Shown here piece after piece: positions 1-5,499 of a DNA stretch of 5,499 bases (positions are counted from its first letter, which is position 1; every line of letters begins with the position of its first letter). This stretch comes from Bacillota bacterium. Its GTDB lineage: Bacteria > Bacillota > Clostridia > Lachnospirales > Lachnospiraceae. The notes under the pieces were generated by a model that saw only the letters and a list, made by a program, of their open reading frames with translations, was not told the origin of the DNA and did not search any database. The stretch is taken from assembly GCA_023441145.1 (NCBI GenBank), contig JAEZQN010000167.1, positions 1 to 5,499 on the forward strand, in the 5' to 3' direction. A program made the position numbers and the translations under genes.

Positions 1-43
1 TATCATAGGACTGTACTATCTTTTTGATTTGACTCTCATCCAT
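1..43 (-). CDS. 5' end of a probable acyl/peptidyl carrier protein (partial)
   Basis: Only the first 14 codons are in the window, reading M-D-E-S-Q-I-K-K-I-V-Q-S-Y-D before the left edge. The ATG overlaps the 3' end of the adenylation gene by 8 bases, in a different frame, which points to translational coupling in one operon. A charged, amphipathic start of this kind fits helix I of carrier proteins (ACP, PCP or DltC type), and a carrier is the expected partner for a stand-alone adenylation enzyme. The Ser attachment site for phosphopantetheine would lie beyond the window, so the identity is inferred from context and a very short N-terminus. The other start candidate, ATG at 39, hits a stop after seven codons. 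Confidence 0.5.
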   Translation of the reverse strand, partial: MDESQIKKIVQSYD

Positions 44-1556
44 TCTTCTTTTTCACCACGCTCTCTAGTAACTGTTTCCTATCAATTTTACCATTTTTCG
101 TCATTGGCATCTGTTCTATCTGAACCAAAGCGCCAGGGACCATAAAGATTGGCAAAGCATCTCTCATTTTACTATGTACTTCTTTTTTGCCTATGTTCCC
201 TATGTAAAAACCATATAATTTACTTTTTGATTCTTCAAACACGCAACAAGCTCTTTGAATATCTGTTATCCCCATCATGGCTTTTTCAATTTCCTCTAGC
301 TCAATACGATGCCCCATATGTTTGATTTGAAAATCCTTACGACCTTGAAAATACAGATTCCCCTCTGAATCAAAACGTCCCAAATCTCCTGTTCTATAAA
401 TGAGTTCAAGATATCTATTATGTAACGGGTTTTGAATAAAGCTCTCTCTGGTTTGTGTCATGGAGTTATAATATCCTAATGCTAACGCCGTGCCACGAAC
501 ACATATTTCTCCAATATCACCAGTTGTCGTAACGAGTTTGTTACATTCGTCTAGTAGAAAAACTTGTTCATTGGGAAATGGCTTCCCTATTGGTATAATA
601 TCTGTATCATTTACCTCACGATTAATTTTATAATATGTACAGTTACAAGTAATTTCTGTTGGACCATATACATTAACAAACTGTGTATCTGGTAAATGCT
701 TCATCCATGTTTTTAAATGCTTTAAAGGCATCACTTCTCCACTAAAAATCACTTTATTAACAGTAGTTGGCACCTTATAATCTAATCCGTGAAAGGTTGT
801 TATAAGGCATAGTGCTGATACTGCCCAAATCATAGTAGTAATCTCATGGTCACTTATAAAGTCAAGAAGCTGTGCGGGACGTGAGAATAGTCCTTTCGGA
901 ATCACAACTAAGGTCCCACCCATTTTCATAGCTGAATAGATATCTTTTACAGACACATCAAAGTCAAAAGGGGCTTGATTACCAATGATATCCGCTTCTA
1001 CTATGTTAAAGAGGTCTGTAAATACATCAATGAAGTCAATGACAGAACGATGACTAATCACCACTCCCTTTGGTACACCAGTGGAACCAGAGGTAAAATT
1101 AGCGTATAAAGGTTCTGTATCAATCATGGAATTTCTAATGACTTCTAATTCAGATTTCCTTATCGTTGCTTTTTTAAGTTCTTCTATAAGAAGAATATGA
1201 TTAGGAGAACATATCTCCATAGCTAATTGCTTATGTGCTTCATCCGTAATGACATAGGAGGTCTCTATGACTTCGCTAACCTGTTTTAAACGGGAAGCTG
1301 GTAGCTCTGGATTAAGTAAAACATAACTGTTTCCTGCATACACAATTCCGAAAAAAGCCGATATTGCATCTATTCCTTTATCTAATAACACTGGAATCGG
1401 CAATTCTCGCTTAACCTTATAAAGAAGTCCACTTCCAATATGTTTACTTATCTCCATTAATTCTTTATAACTGCAACTTCTATATTCGTCTATTACAGCA
1501 GTTTTATTAGGCATACATTCTGCCGTCTGCTCCATGTATTCTAACACGTTTCTCAT
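36..1556 (-). CDS. DltA-like amino-acid adenylation enzyme (AMP-binding, carrier-protein ligase)
   Basis: This is a 506-residue stand-alone adenylation enzyme of the ANL superfamily, close in length to DltA (about 505). Such enzymes activate an amino acid with ATP and pass it to the phosphopantetheine thiol of a carrier protein in the cytoplasm. Core motifs visible: A3 NFTSGSTGVPKG (153-164), A4 FDFDVSV (197-203) with Asp200 at the amino-group-binding position, A5 NVYGPTEIT (295-303), A7 YRTGDLG (387-393), A8 GRKDFQIK...GHRIELEEIE (405-424), and A10 PMTKNGKIDR with catalytic Lys490. The ATG at 1556 is chosen because AGGGGAG lies 7 nt upstream; an in-frame GTG at 1601 would add 15 residues but sits at the predicted transcription start. 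A probable carrier-protein gene overlaps the 3' end. DltA (D-alanylation of teichoic acid) is possible, but Ser272 stands where Bacillus DltA has a Cys linked to D-Ala selection, so the substrate is uncertain. Confidence 0.88.
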   Translation of the reverse strand: MRNVLEYMEQTAECMPNKTAVIDEYRSCSYKELMEISKHIGSGLLYKVKRELPIPVLLDKGIDAISAFFGIVYAGNSYVLLNPELPASRLKQVSEVIETSYVITDEAHKQLAMEICSPNHILLIEELKKATIRKSELEVIRNSMIDTEPLYANFTSGSTGVPKGVVISHRSVIDFIDVFTDLFNIVEADIIGNQAPFDFDVSVKDIYSAMKMGGTLVVIPKGLFSRPAQLLDFISDHEITTMIWAVSALCLITTFHGLDYKVPTTVNKVIFSGEVMPLKHLKTWMKHLPDTQFVNVYGPTEITCNCTYYKINREVNDTDIIPIGKPFPNEQVFLLDECNKLVTTTGDIGEICVRGTALALGYYNSMTQTRESFIQNPLHNRYLELIYRTGDLGRFDSEGNLYFQGRKDFQIKHMGHRIELEEIEKAMMGITDIQRACCVFEESKSKLYGFYIGNIGKKEVHSKMRDALPIFMVPGALVQIEQMPMTKNGKIDRKQLLESVVKKKNG

Positions 1557-1563
1557 ATATTTA

Positions 1564-1570
1564 CTCCCCT
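1564..1570 (-). promoter_or_regulatory. Ribosome binding site deciding the adenylation-gene start
   Basis: The minus strand reads AGGGGAG, 7 nt before the ATG at 1556. It lies inside the longer open frame that begins at GTG 1601, and no comparable site precedes that GTG. It therefore supports the shorter 506-residue protein. Confidence 0.8.
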
Positions 1571-1606
1571 TTACATATGTTGGAACAAGTTGCTGATGCA
1601 CGCATA

Positions 1607-1635
1607 ATTATACATCTTTTTCCTTAATATGTAAA
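1607..1635 (-). promoter_or_regulatory. Sigma-A type promoter of the adenylation gene
   Basis: On the minus strand a -35 box TTTACA (1630-1635) and a perfect -10 box TATAAT (1607-1612) are separated by exactly 17 nt. Transcription should begin near 1600, giving a leader of about 44 nt before the ATG at 1556. The promoter lies downstream of the terminator of the YgbA-like gene, so the adenylation/carrier unit appears to be transcribed independently. I see no obvious operator palindrome around it. Confidence 0.75.
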
Positions 1636-1665
1636 TTAAAAGATTTTATAGTTTTTTTGCACAAC

Positions 1666-1703
1666 AAAAGTCATTTATCCAAAAAATTGAATAAATGACT
1701 TTT
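1666..1703 (-). terminator. Probable Rho-independent terminator of the YgbA-like gene
   Basis: A perfect 13-bp inverted repeat, AAAAGTCATTTAT (1666-1678) and ATAAATGACTTTT (1691-1703), flanks a 12-nt loop. It starts about 53 nt beyond the stop codon of the YgbA-like gene and ends in TTTT on the minus strand. The stem holds only two G-C pairs, so it may be weak. The opposite strand also ends in a T run, so it could work in both directions, although no plus-strand gene needs it here. Confidence 0.6.
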
Positions 1704-1756
1704 TGGTACTATATGAATACTTGTCTCCTCTCGGTGTACTACATAAGTTAATACTC

Positions 1757-2074
1757 TTATTTATCTAATTTGCCTTTGAGGGTAACAAAAGCATGTTGGA
1801 CCGCCATAATTGGGTGGGAATAAAGCATTCTTGGTCCAGCAAATCTCATCACATCTTTGATCTGAACACGCTTATCCTTAGAATAACAATGCACCTTACA
1901 CGCACTGCAAAATGATTTAGTTTCCATGAATGGGCATTTTTCTGTACGTAGCCTTGCATACTCTAAAAGCTCCTGGCATTGAGGACATAGCTCCTTTTTA
2001 TATCCATGTTTCCCCTTGCAGTAGACACCAATCATCAGTTCCACAACTTTCTGCTCTTTTTCTCTCTTATCCAT
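1757..2074 (-). CDS. YgbA / nitrous oxide-stimulated promoter family protein
   Basis: This encodes a 105-residue soluble, cysteine-rich protein matching the YgbA family (Pfam name 'Nitrous oxide-stimulated promoter'). Seven cysteines are present: Cys19, Cys30, Cys33, Cys47, Cys56, Cys59 and Cys63. They include LCPQC, KCPF and FCSACKVHCY, followed by the family-typical DVMRFAGPRMLYSHP near the C-terminus. The spacing suggests a metal or Fe-S site (inference). The E. coli homologue ygbA is induced by nitric oxide under NsrR control; its biochemical role is not well defined. ATG 2074 is preferred because AGGAG lies 9 nt upstream; the in-frame ATG at 2101 would add nine residues but has no ribosome site. 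The gene lies between two terminators and is probably monocistronic. I could not identify its promoter or an NO-responsive operator with confidence. Confidence 0.87.
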   Translation of the reverse strand: MDKREKEQKVVELMIGVYCKGKHGYKKELCPQCQELLEYARLRTEKCPFMETKSFCSACKVHCYSKDKRVQIKDVMRFAGPRMLYSHPIMAVQHAFVTLKGKLDK

Positions 2075-2083
2075 CAATTCATT

Positions 2084-2088
2084 CTCCT
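2084..2088 (-). promoter_or_regulatory. Ribosome binding site deciding the YgbA-like start
   Basis: AGGAG on the minus strand lies 9 nt before ATG 2074. The upstream in-frame ATG at 2101 is preceded only by AT-rich sequence without a purine-rich site. The shorter start also matches where family homology seems to begin. Confidence 0.65.
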
Positions 2089-2153
2089 GGTACTTTCTCA
2101 TAATTATCGTTAGATTTATGTTAGTTAGAACTTAGAGGTTACCAAACCAATGT

Positions 2154-2184
2154 AAAAAGAAGCTAGCTGCTAGCTGCTAGCTTC
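2154..2184 (-). terminator. Rho-independent terminator of the csoR-copA operon
   Basis: On the minus strand a perfect 9-bp stem, GAAGCTAGC (2176-2184) pairing with GCTAGCTTC (2159-2167), encloses an 8-nt loop. It is followed directly by TTTTT (plus positions 2154-2158). It starts 18 nt after the copA stop codon. Stem and T-run are canonical, and this is the clear end of the copper operon. Confidence 0.88.
2162..2182. repeat. Three perfect tandem copies of the heptamer GCTAGCT
   Basis: GCTAGCT occurs three times head to tail (2162-2168, 2169-2175, 2176-2182). The first and third copies form most of the terminator stem and the middle copy forms its loop. Because GCTAGC is itself a palindrome, several alternative pairings are possible, and copy number could change by slippage. 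Confidence 0.85.
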
Positions 2185-2202
2185 AAAAGCTTAGATTAGC
2201 AG

Positions 2203-4725
2203 TTATTGAATCGCAAGCACCTTATAGTCCTGATCCTCTACCGCTTTTTTTAATACCTCATCTTGAACCTCATCCTTTAAGGAAACAATAGCAGTACCTG
2301 CCTCATGACTAACCACAGCCTCCTCCACTAAAGGAAGTGCCTCTAAGCATTTTTTCACCCTAGCTTCACAATGTCCACACATCATACCTTCAATTGTCAT
2401 AGTCTTTTTCATATCTACTACCTCAACTTTCTTTATTTTCCTAATCTTTTTATCCTTTCTAGTATCATATATGCGAAGGAGATTTAATCGTAGTGCATTA
2501 GTCACAACACAAAAACTAGATAAACTCATAGCTGCTTCTCCAAACATAGGATTTAGCTCCCACTTAAAAATTGGGATAAGCAAACCAGCTGCCAGTGGGA
2601 TACCAATTATGTTGTAAATAAAAGCCCAAAATAGATTCTCATGAATATTCCTTAGGGTTCCTCTACTCAGTCGTATTGCAGCTGGAACATCTCTTAAGTT
2701 ACTTTTCATTAGTACTACATCAGCTGCATCAATAGCTATATCCGTACCTGCTCCTATGGCAATCCCCATATCCGCCCTAGTAAGAGCTGGAGCATCGTTG
2801 ATACCATCACCTACCATAGTGACCTTACCTTGGCTTTTCAAGGAACGAATCACACTTTCCTTACCATCAGGAAGAACACCAGCAATTATCTCATCCACTT
2901 CAACCTGATTGCCGATGGTAGCTGCTGTTCTTTCATTATCCCCAGTCAACATTACTACACGAATTCCCATATTCTTAAGCTCTTTTACTGCCTCATGGCT
3001 CTCTTCCTTAACAACATCTGCTACTGCAATAATGCCAAGTAAGTGACTTCCTTTGGAAAAATACAAAGGGGTTTTTCCTTGTTCTGATAATTGTTTCGCA
3101 ATATTTCTTACATCCTCTGGAATCTCCACCATTGTGCTAATAAAACTGTCATTTCCCCCAGCTAGGCTCTCACCATTACACATAGCCTTTAATCCATTGC
3201 CTGGTAGAGCTAAGAAATCAGTGATTTCTAACTCTCCTATATTACTATCTCTCATATACTCTAGAATTGCTTTGGCAAGGGGATGCTCGCTTTTTTGTTC
3301 TAATGCCTTAGCGCAACGTAACAGTTCCTTCTCTGAAGTACCTAAAGATGGAAAAATATCTGTCACCTTAGGTTCACCACTAGTTATTGTCCCCGTCTTG
3401 TCTAATACTACAATTTCTGTCTTTCCGATTTCCTCTAAAGATACTGCTGTCTTAAACATAATACCATTTTTTGCACCTACTCCATTCCCTACCATAATTG
3501 CAACCGGAGTCGCAAGTCCTAATGCACATGGACAGCTAATGACCAATACACTAATTCCTCGTGCTAGAGCATATCCAAAGGTCTGCCCTTGTATGAGCCA
3601 AACTAATATTGTAATAAGAGCTATTCCAATTACAATGGGAACAAATACGCCAGAAACCCTATCTGCCACTTTAGCAATTGGGGCCTTAGTAGCGGCAGCA
3701 TCACTTACCATTTGTATAATTTGAGATAACGTAGTATCCTCACCAACTCTTCTTGCCTTGCATTTTATAAATCCAGATTGATTAATCGTGGCGGCTGATA
3801 CGAAATCCCCCTCTTCTTTATCCACAGGGATACTTTCTCCTGTCAGAGCAGATTCGTTTACAGCACTACTTCCCTCTATGACCACCCCATCTACTGGTAT
3901 GGTTTCCCCAGGACGTACTACAAAGAAATCTCCAATATGAACCTCAGCAATAGGTACCTCTGTTTCCTCTCCATCTCTAATTACCATTGCCGTCTTTGGT
4001 GCGAGCTTCATAAGTCCCTTTAAGGCATCTGTAGTCTTTCCCTTAGATCTAGCCTCAAGCATCTTGCCTACTGTAATTAATGTAAGAATCATAGCTGCTG
4101 ATTCAAAATAAAAATCATGCATGTAAGCCATAACGGCTTCCATATTGCCCTTCATCCCCGCATCCGTCATAGCAAATAATATATAAGTGCTATACACAAA
4201 AGCAGCCATAGCACCTAAAGCTACCAAGGTATCCATATTAGGAGCCCGGTGAATAAGACTTCTAAACCCACTCACAAAAAAATGTTGGTTAATCACCATA
4301 ATAGCACCTGTTAGCAAAAGCTGTATTAACCCCATGGCTACATGATTATCCTTAAGAAAAGAAGGAAGTGGCCATCCCCACATCATATGCCCCATAGAAA
4401 GATACATTAATACAATCAGAAATAATAAGGAAGTAACTAACCTCTTTTTTAGGGCAGGAGTTTCCCTATCTATCAATGACTCTTCTTGTCCATAGGTGGA
4501 TGCCATTTTTCTTTTTTCATCATCCCCATTTTTTTTGATTGCAGTATAACCTGCTCCTTCTACTGCCTTATAAATATCAGCTACAGTAGTTGTACCTTCG
4601 ACACCCATCGAATTAGTAAGTAAACTTACGGAGCAGGAGGTAACACCTGGCACCTTAGAAACAGCCTTTTCCACTCTTGCACTACAGGCAGCACAGCTCA
4701 TTCCCATTACCTTATATTGATCCAT
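2203..4725 (-). CDS. copA: Cu(+)-exporting P1B-type ATPase CopA with N- and C-terminal metal-binding domains
   Basis: This 840-residue membrane ATPase pumps Cu(+) out of the cytoplasm. In order: an N-terminal HMA domain (about 1-65; GMSCAAC, Cys11/Cys14); two extra helices (about 96-115 and 128-150); helices near 163-186 and 205-225; the actuator domain with TGES (295-298); helices near 355-378 and 385-410, the latter with the CPC motif (398-400); the P-domain DKTGT with phosphorylated Asp442; the N-domain His481-Pro482; GDGINDAP (639-646); and two final helices carrying YN (704-705) and MSLSS (733-737). CPC plus YN plus MxxSS is the Cu(+) (P1B-1) signature. A basic linker (about 755-771) leads to a second HMA domain (772-840; MMCGHC, Cys783/Cys786), an unusual C-terminal position. 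AGGAGG lies 5 nt before the ATG. The gene follows csoR by 16 nt in one operon, so CsoR should control it. No frameshift or missing catalytic residue is seen. Confidence 0.97.
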   Translation of the reverse strand: MDQYKVMGMSCAACSARVEKAVSKVPGVTSCSVSLLTNSMGVEGTTTVADIYKAVEGAGYTAIKKNGDDEKRKMASTYGQEESLIDRETPALKKRLVTSLLFLIVLMYLSMGHMMWGWPLPSFLKDNHVAMGLIQLLLTGAIMVINQHFFVSGFRSLIHRAPNMDTLVALGAMAAFVYSTYILFAMTDAGMKGNMEAVMAYMHDFYFESAAMILTLITVGKMLEARSKGKTTDALKGLMKLAPKTAMVIRDGEETEVPIAEVHIGDFFVVRPGETIPVDGVVIEGSSAVNESALTGESIPVDKEEGDFVSAATINQSGFIKCKARRVGEDTTLSQIIQMVSDAAATKAPIAKVADRVSGVFVPIVIGIALITILVWLIQGQTFGYALARGISVLVISCPCALGLATPVAIMVGNGVGAKNGIMFKTAVSLEEIGKTEIVVLDKTGTITSGEPKVTDIFPSLGTSEKELLRCAKALEQKSEHPLAKAILEYMRDSNIGELEITDFLALPGNGLKAMCNGESLAGGNDSFISTMVEIPEDVRNIAKQLSEQGKTPLYFSKGSHLLGIIAVADVVKEESHEAVKELKNMGIRVVMLTGDNERTAATIGNQVEVDEIIAGVLPDGKESVIRSLKSQGKVTMVGDGINDAPALTRADMGIAIGAGTDIAIDAADVVLMKSNLRDVPAAIRLSRGTLRNIHENLFWAFIYNIIGIPLAAGLLIPIFKWELNPMFGEAAMSLSSFCVVTNALRLNLLRIYDTRKDKKIRKIKKVEVVDMKKTMTIEGMMCGHCEARVKKCLEALPLVEEAVVSHEAGTAIVSLKDEVQDEVLKKAVEDQDYKVLAIQ
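2410..2424 (-). promoter_or_regulatory. Possible internal translation start for a free CopZ-like domain within copA
   Basis: Inside the copA frame the minus strand has GAGG (2421-2424), then 8 nt, then an in-frame ATG (2410-2412, CopA Met772). Translation from there would give a 69-residue HMA protein ending at the copA stop, the length of free CopZ copper chaperones such as that of B. subtilis. This may be a working internal start or a relic of a copA-copZ gene fusion. Sequence alone cannot tell whether ribosomes use it. Confidence 0.35.
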
Positions 4726-4741
4726 ACATGCCTCCTATTCT

Positions 4742-5044
4742 CTACTTCATTAGTTTTTGAAGTGCTAAAACTAACTCCTCAACAGTTTCCTCTTTGCCAG
4801 CTTTAATATCATTGGTGACACAGGTCTTTATATGATTTGCTAACAACTTCTTATTAAAGCTATTTAAAGCAGCATTTGCAGCGGCAACCTGTGTTAGTAT
4901 ATCCACACAATAACAATCCTTCTCTACCATACCTCTAATCCCTCGTATTTGTCCTTCAATACGATTGAGACGATGAATCAAGTCCTTATATTCCTTTTCT
5001 GAACGTTCCTTTGTCTTATGGCAACATTCATTCTGTTCTTTCAT
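4742..5044 (-). CDS. csoR: Copper-sensing transcriptional repressor CsoR
   Basis: This is a 100-residue, all-helical CsoR/RcnR-family repressor. The family signature RLNRIEGQIRGIRGMV (about 25-40) is followed by the Cu(+) ligand triad: Cys46 in YCVDIL, and His71 and Cys75 in LANHIKTC. The Cys-His-Cys pattern marks CsoR rather than the nickel-sensing RcnR or the persulfide-sensing CstR subgroup, which lacks the His. Known family behaviour is to repress copper-export genes as the apo form and to leave DNA when Cu(+) binds. AGTGAGG lies 7 nt before the ATG. It is the first gene of the operon with copA 16 nt downstream, and a matching operator lies in its own promoter. Extra cysteines Cys7, Cys8 and Cys44 and His9 are not part of the standard site. 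Confidence 0.95.
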   Translation of the reverse strand: MKEQNECCHKTKERSEKEYKDLIHRLNRIEGQIRGIRGMVEKDCYCVDILTQVAAANAALNSFNKKLLANHIKTCVTNDIKAGKEETVEELVLALQKLMK

Positions 5045-5067
5045 AACAACACCTCACTTATGATATA

Positions 5068-5096
5068 AGTATATACCCCTATAGGGTATATTTCAA
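5068..5096 (-). promoter_or_regulatory. Promoter of the csoR-copA operon
   Basis: On the minus strand a -35 box TTGAAA (5091-5096) and a -10 box TATACT (5068-5073) are separated by 17 nt, a near-consensus housekeeping promoter. Transcription should begin near 5061, leaving a leader of about 17 nt that still contains the csoR ribosome site. The whole spacer is occupied by the CsoR palindrome. Confidence 0.85.
5071..5091. promoter_or_regulatory. CsoR operator palindrome
   Basis: Perfect 8-bp arms ATATACCC (5071-5078) and GGGTATAT (5084-5091) surround a 5-nt centre. The TACCC...GGGTA core with a G/C-rich run in each arm matches known CsoR operators. It fills the -35/-10 spacer, so bound CsoR should block RNA polymerase directly. 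Confidence 0.85.
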
Positions 5097-5209
5097 GTAT
5101 ATTAATGATGATTAATTATCAGTTTAAACAGAAAATGGTACAACTGTTATGATACAATGGCACCTTCCTATAGTATGATTCTATTTCTCTTTTCTACTAA
5201 TAATCTATT

Positions 5210-5215
5210 TATAAT
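5210..5215 (+). promoter_or_regulatory. Candidate -10 box for the beta-helix/GH120-like gene
   Basis: TATAAT is a perfect -10 hexamer, but no recognisable -35 box sits 16-18 nt upstream. If used, transcription would begin near 5222 with a leader of about 120 nt, and an activator might be needed. In such AT-rich DNA the match could be chance. Confidence 0.3.
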
Positions 5216-5224
5216 TTTAAAAAG

Positions 5225-5290
5225 CACAATCACAGCAAGAATTATGCTTTATGTACGATTGTTATAGACCTATGGTAGATATCGATTGTG
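5225..5290. repeat. Three GATTGT-type repeats ahead of the glycosidase gene
   Basis: CACAATC (5225-5231) is the reverse complement of GATTGTG (5284-5290), and CGATTGT occurs at 5256-5262 and 5283-5289. The copies lie just downstream of the candidate -10 box, where a repressor site might be. No regulator can be assigned, and chance is possible. Confidence 0.35.
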
Positions 5291-5329
5291 TCAGATTAGT
5301 ATTCCTTCTAAACTAAAGCTATACTAGAA

Positions 5330-5336
5330 AAGGAGG
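5330..5336 (+). promoter_or_regulatory. Ribosome binding site of the beta-helix/GH120-like gene
   Basis: AAGGAGG is a full-strength Shine-Dalgarno sequence, 8 nt before ATG 5345. It fixes the start of the partial gene at the right edge. Confidence 0.85.
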
Positions 5337-5344
5337 ATCTGTGA

Positions 5345-5499
5345 ATGAATTGTGAATATCATGTTGCACTAACAGGATTGGATAAAGCAGATGGAAGTGC
5401 TACCCATCCATTTCGTACTATTTCAAAAGCTGCGCAGGTAGCTGAGACAGGTGACAAGGTAATTGTACATGAAGGTGTTTACCGTGAATGGGTAAAACC
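5345..5499 (+). CDS. 5' end of a right-handed beta-helix protein, probable GH120 beta-xylosidase (partial)
   Basis: The first 51 codons are present and the gene runs off the right edge. The start MNCEYHVALTG is followed by DKADGSATHPFRTISKAA and then TGDKVIVHEGVYREWVKP. The pattern 'HPFRTI-KAA--A--GD-V-V--G-YREWV' is typical of the first turn of DUF1565-like right-handed parallel beta-helix proteins. From memory it closely resembles the N-terminus of the GH120 beta-xylosidase XylC of Thermoanaerobacterium, which releases xylose from xylo-oligosaccharides. No signal peptide is visible, suggesting a cytoplasmic enzyme, as in XylC. AAGGAGG lies 8 nt before the ATG; the nearby GTG at 5341 is out of frame and soon stops. 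The catalytic residues lie outside the window, so another beta-helix carbohydrate enzyme remains possible. Confidence 0.7.
   Translation, partial: MNCEYHVALTGLDKADGSATHPFRTISKAAQVAETGDKVIVHEGVYREWVK

Larger units (their letters stand above)
5097..5328. other. Divergent intergenic region
   Basis: This AT-rich stretch between the csoR promoter and the plus-strand glycosidase gene holds no convincing gene on either strand. It contains a perfect TATAAT without a good -35 box (5210-5215), and three copies of GATTGT in one or other orientation between 5226 and 5289, described separately. No strong hairpin or riboswitch-like structure was recognised. Confidence 0.6.

Noticed and set aside
1557..1601. 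Fifteen-residue N-terminal extension of the adenylation enzyme from GTG 1601
   Set aside because: The AGGGGAG ribosome site lies inside this extension and the predicted transcription start (about 1600) coincides with the GTG.
2075..2101. Nine-residue N-terminal extension of the YgbA-like protein from ATG 2101
   Set aside because: No ribosome site precedes it, whereas AGGAG stands 9 nt before ATG 2074.
2102..2153. A promoter or NO-responsive operator for the YgbA-like gene
   Set aside because: GATAAT near 2103-2108 and TTGGT repeats near 2140-2151 were considered, but no -35/-10 pair has acceptable spacing and no known NsrR or HcpR site is recognisable.
2830..3042. Plus-strand open frame of 70 codons
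   Set aside because: It lies antisense within copA, has no ribosome site, and its product resembles no family I recognise. It is a shadow of a well-supported gene.
3053..3724. Plus-strand open frame of 223 codons
   Set aside because: Although long, it is entirely antisense to the conserved P- and N-domain coding part of copA. Its product is rich in Ser, Pro and Ile, as expected from reverse-complemented codons.
5150..5158. Extended -10 like TGATACAAT as promoter of the plus-strand gene
   Set aside because: There is no -35 box and the implied leader would be nearly 190 nt. It is less convincing than the TATAAT at 5210, which is itself weak.
5341..5355. GTG at 5341 as start of the right-edge gene
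   Set aside because: Its frame stops after four codons, and it is only 4 nt from the ribosome site.

Overview
The window looks like chromosomal DNA from a low-GC, Gram-positive, probably anaerobic bacterium of the class Clostridia, most likely a plant-fibre-degrading Lachnospiraceae (Clostridium phytofermentans-like). This is inferred from the AT-rich sequence, strong AGGAGG-type ribosome sites, a Bacillus-type CsoR repressor, and a glycosidase start resembling clostridial GH120 beta-xylosidases. No tRNA, rRNA, insertion sequence, phage gene or CRISPR array was seen.

Layout from left to right. (1) Positions 1-1556, minus strand: the first codons of a probable acyl/peptidyl carrier protein (1-43), overlapped by the end of a DltA-like amino-acid-adenylating enzyme (36-1556). 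The enzyme has its own near-consensus promoter (1607-1635). The pair suggests loading of an amino acid onto a carrier protein, but the pathway lies outside the window. (2) Positions 1757-2074, minus strand: a small cysteine-rich protein of the YgbA / 'nitrous oxide-stimulated promoter' family, followed by a hairpin terminator (1666-1703). (3) Positions 2203-5096, minus strand: a complete copper-resistance operon with a self-regulated promoter, the csoR copper-sensing repressor, the copA Cu(+)-exporting P-type ATPase and a strong terminator. (4) Positions 5097-5344: a divergent regulatory region. (5) Positions 5345-5499, plus strand: the 5' end of a right-handed beta-helix protein resembling GH120 beta-xylosidase.

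How the genes work together: CsoR should bind a perfect ATATACCC-N5-GGGTATAT palindrome that fills the spacer between -35 and -10 of its own promoter. Copper(I) binding to Cys46, His71 and Cys75 should release it and switch on copA. CopA has one metal-binding domain at its N-terminus and a second at its C-terminus. The C-terminal domain is the size of a free CopZ chaperone and is preceded, inside the copA frame, by a Shine-Dalgarno-like GAGG 8 nt before an ATG, so the gene may also produce a free CopZ-like protein. This is the most interesting observation here. Apart from it the region is mostly ordinary, and I see no clear evidence for a wholly new system.
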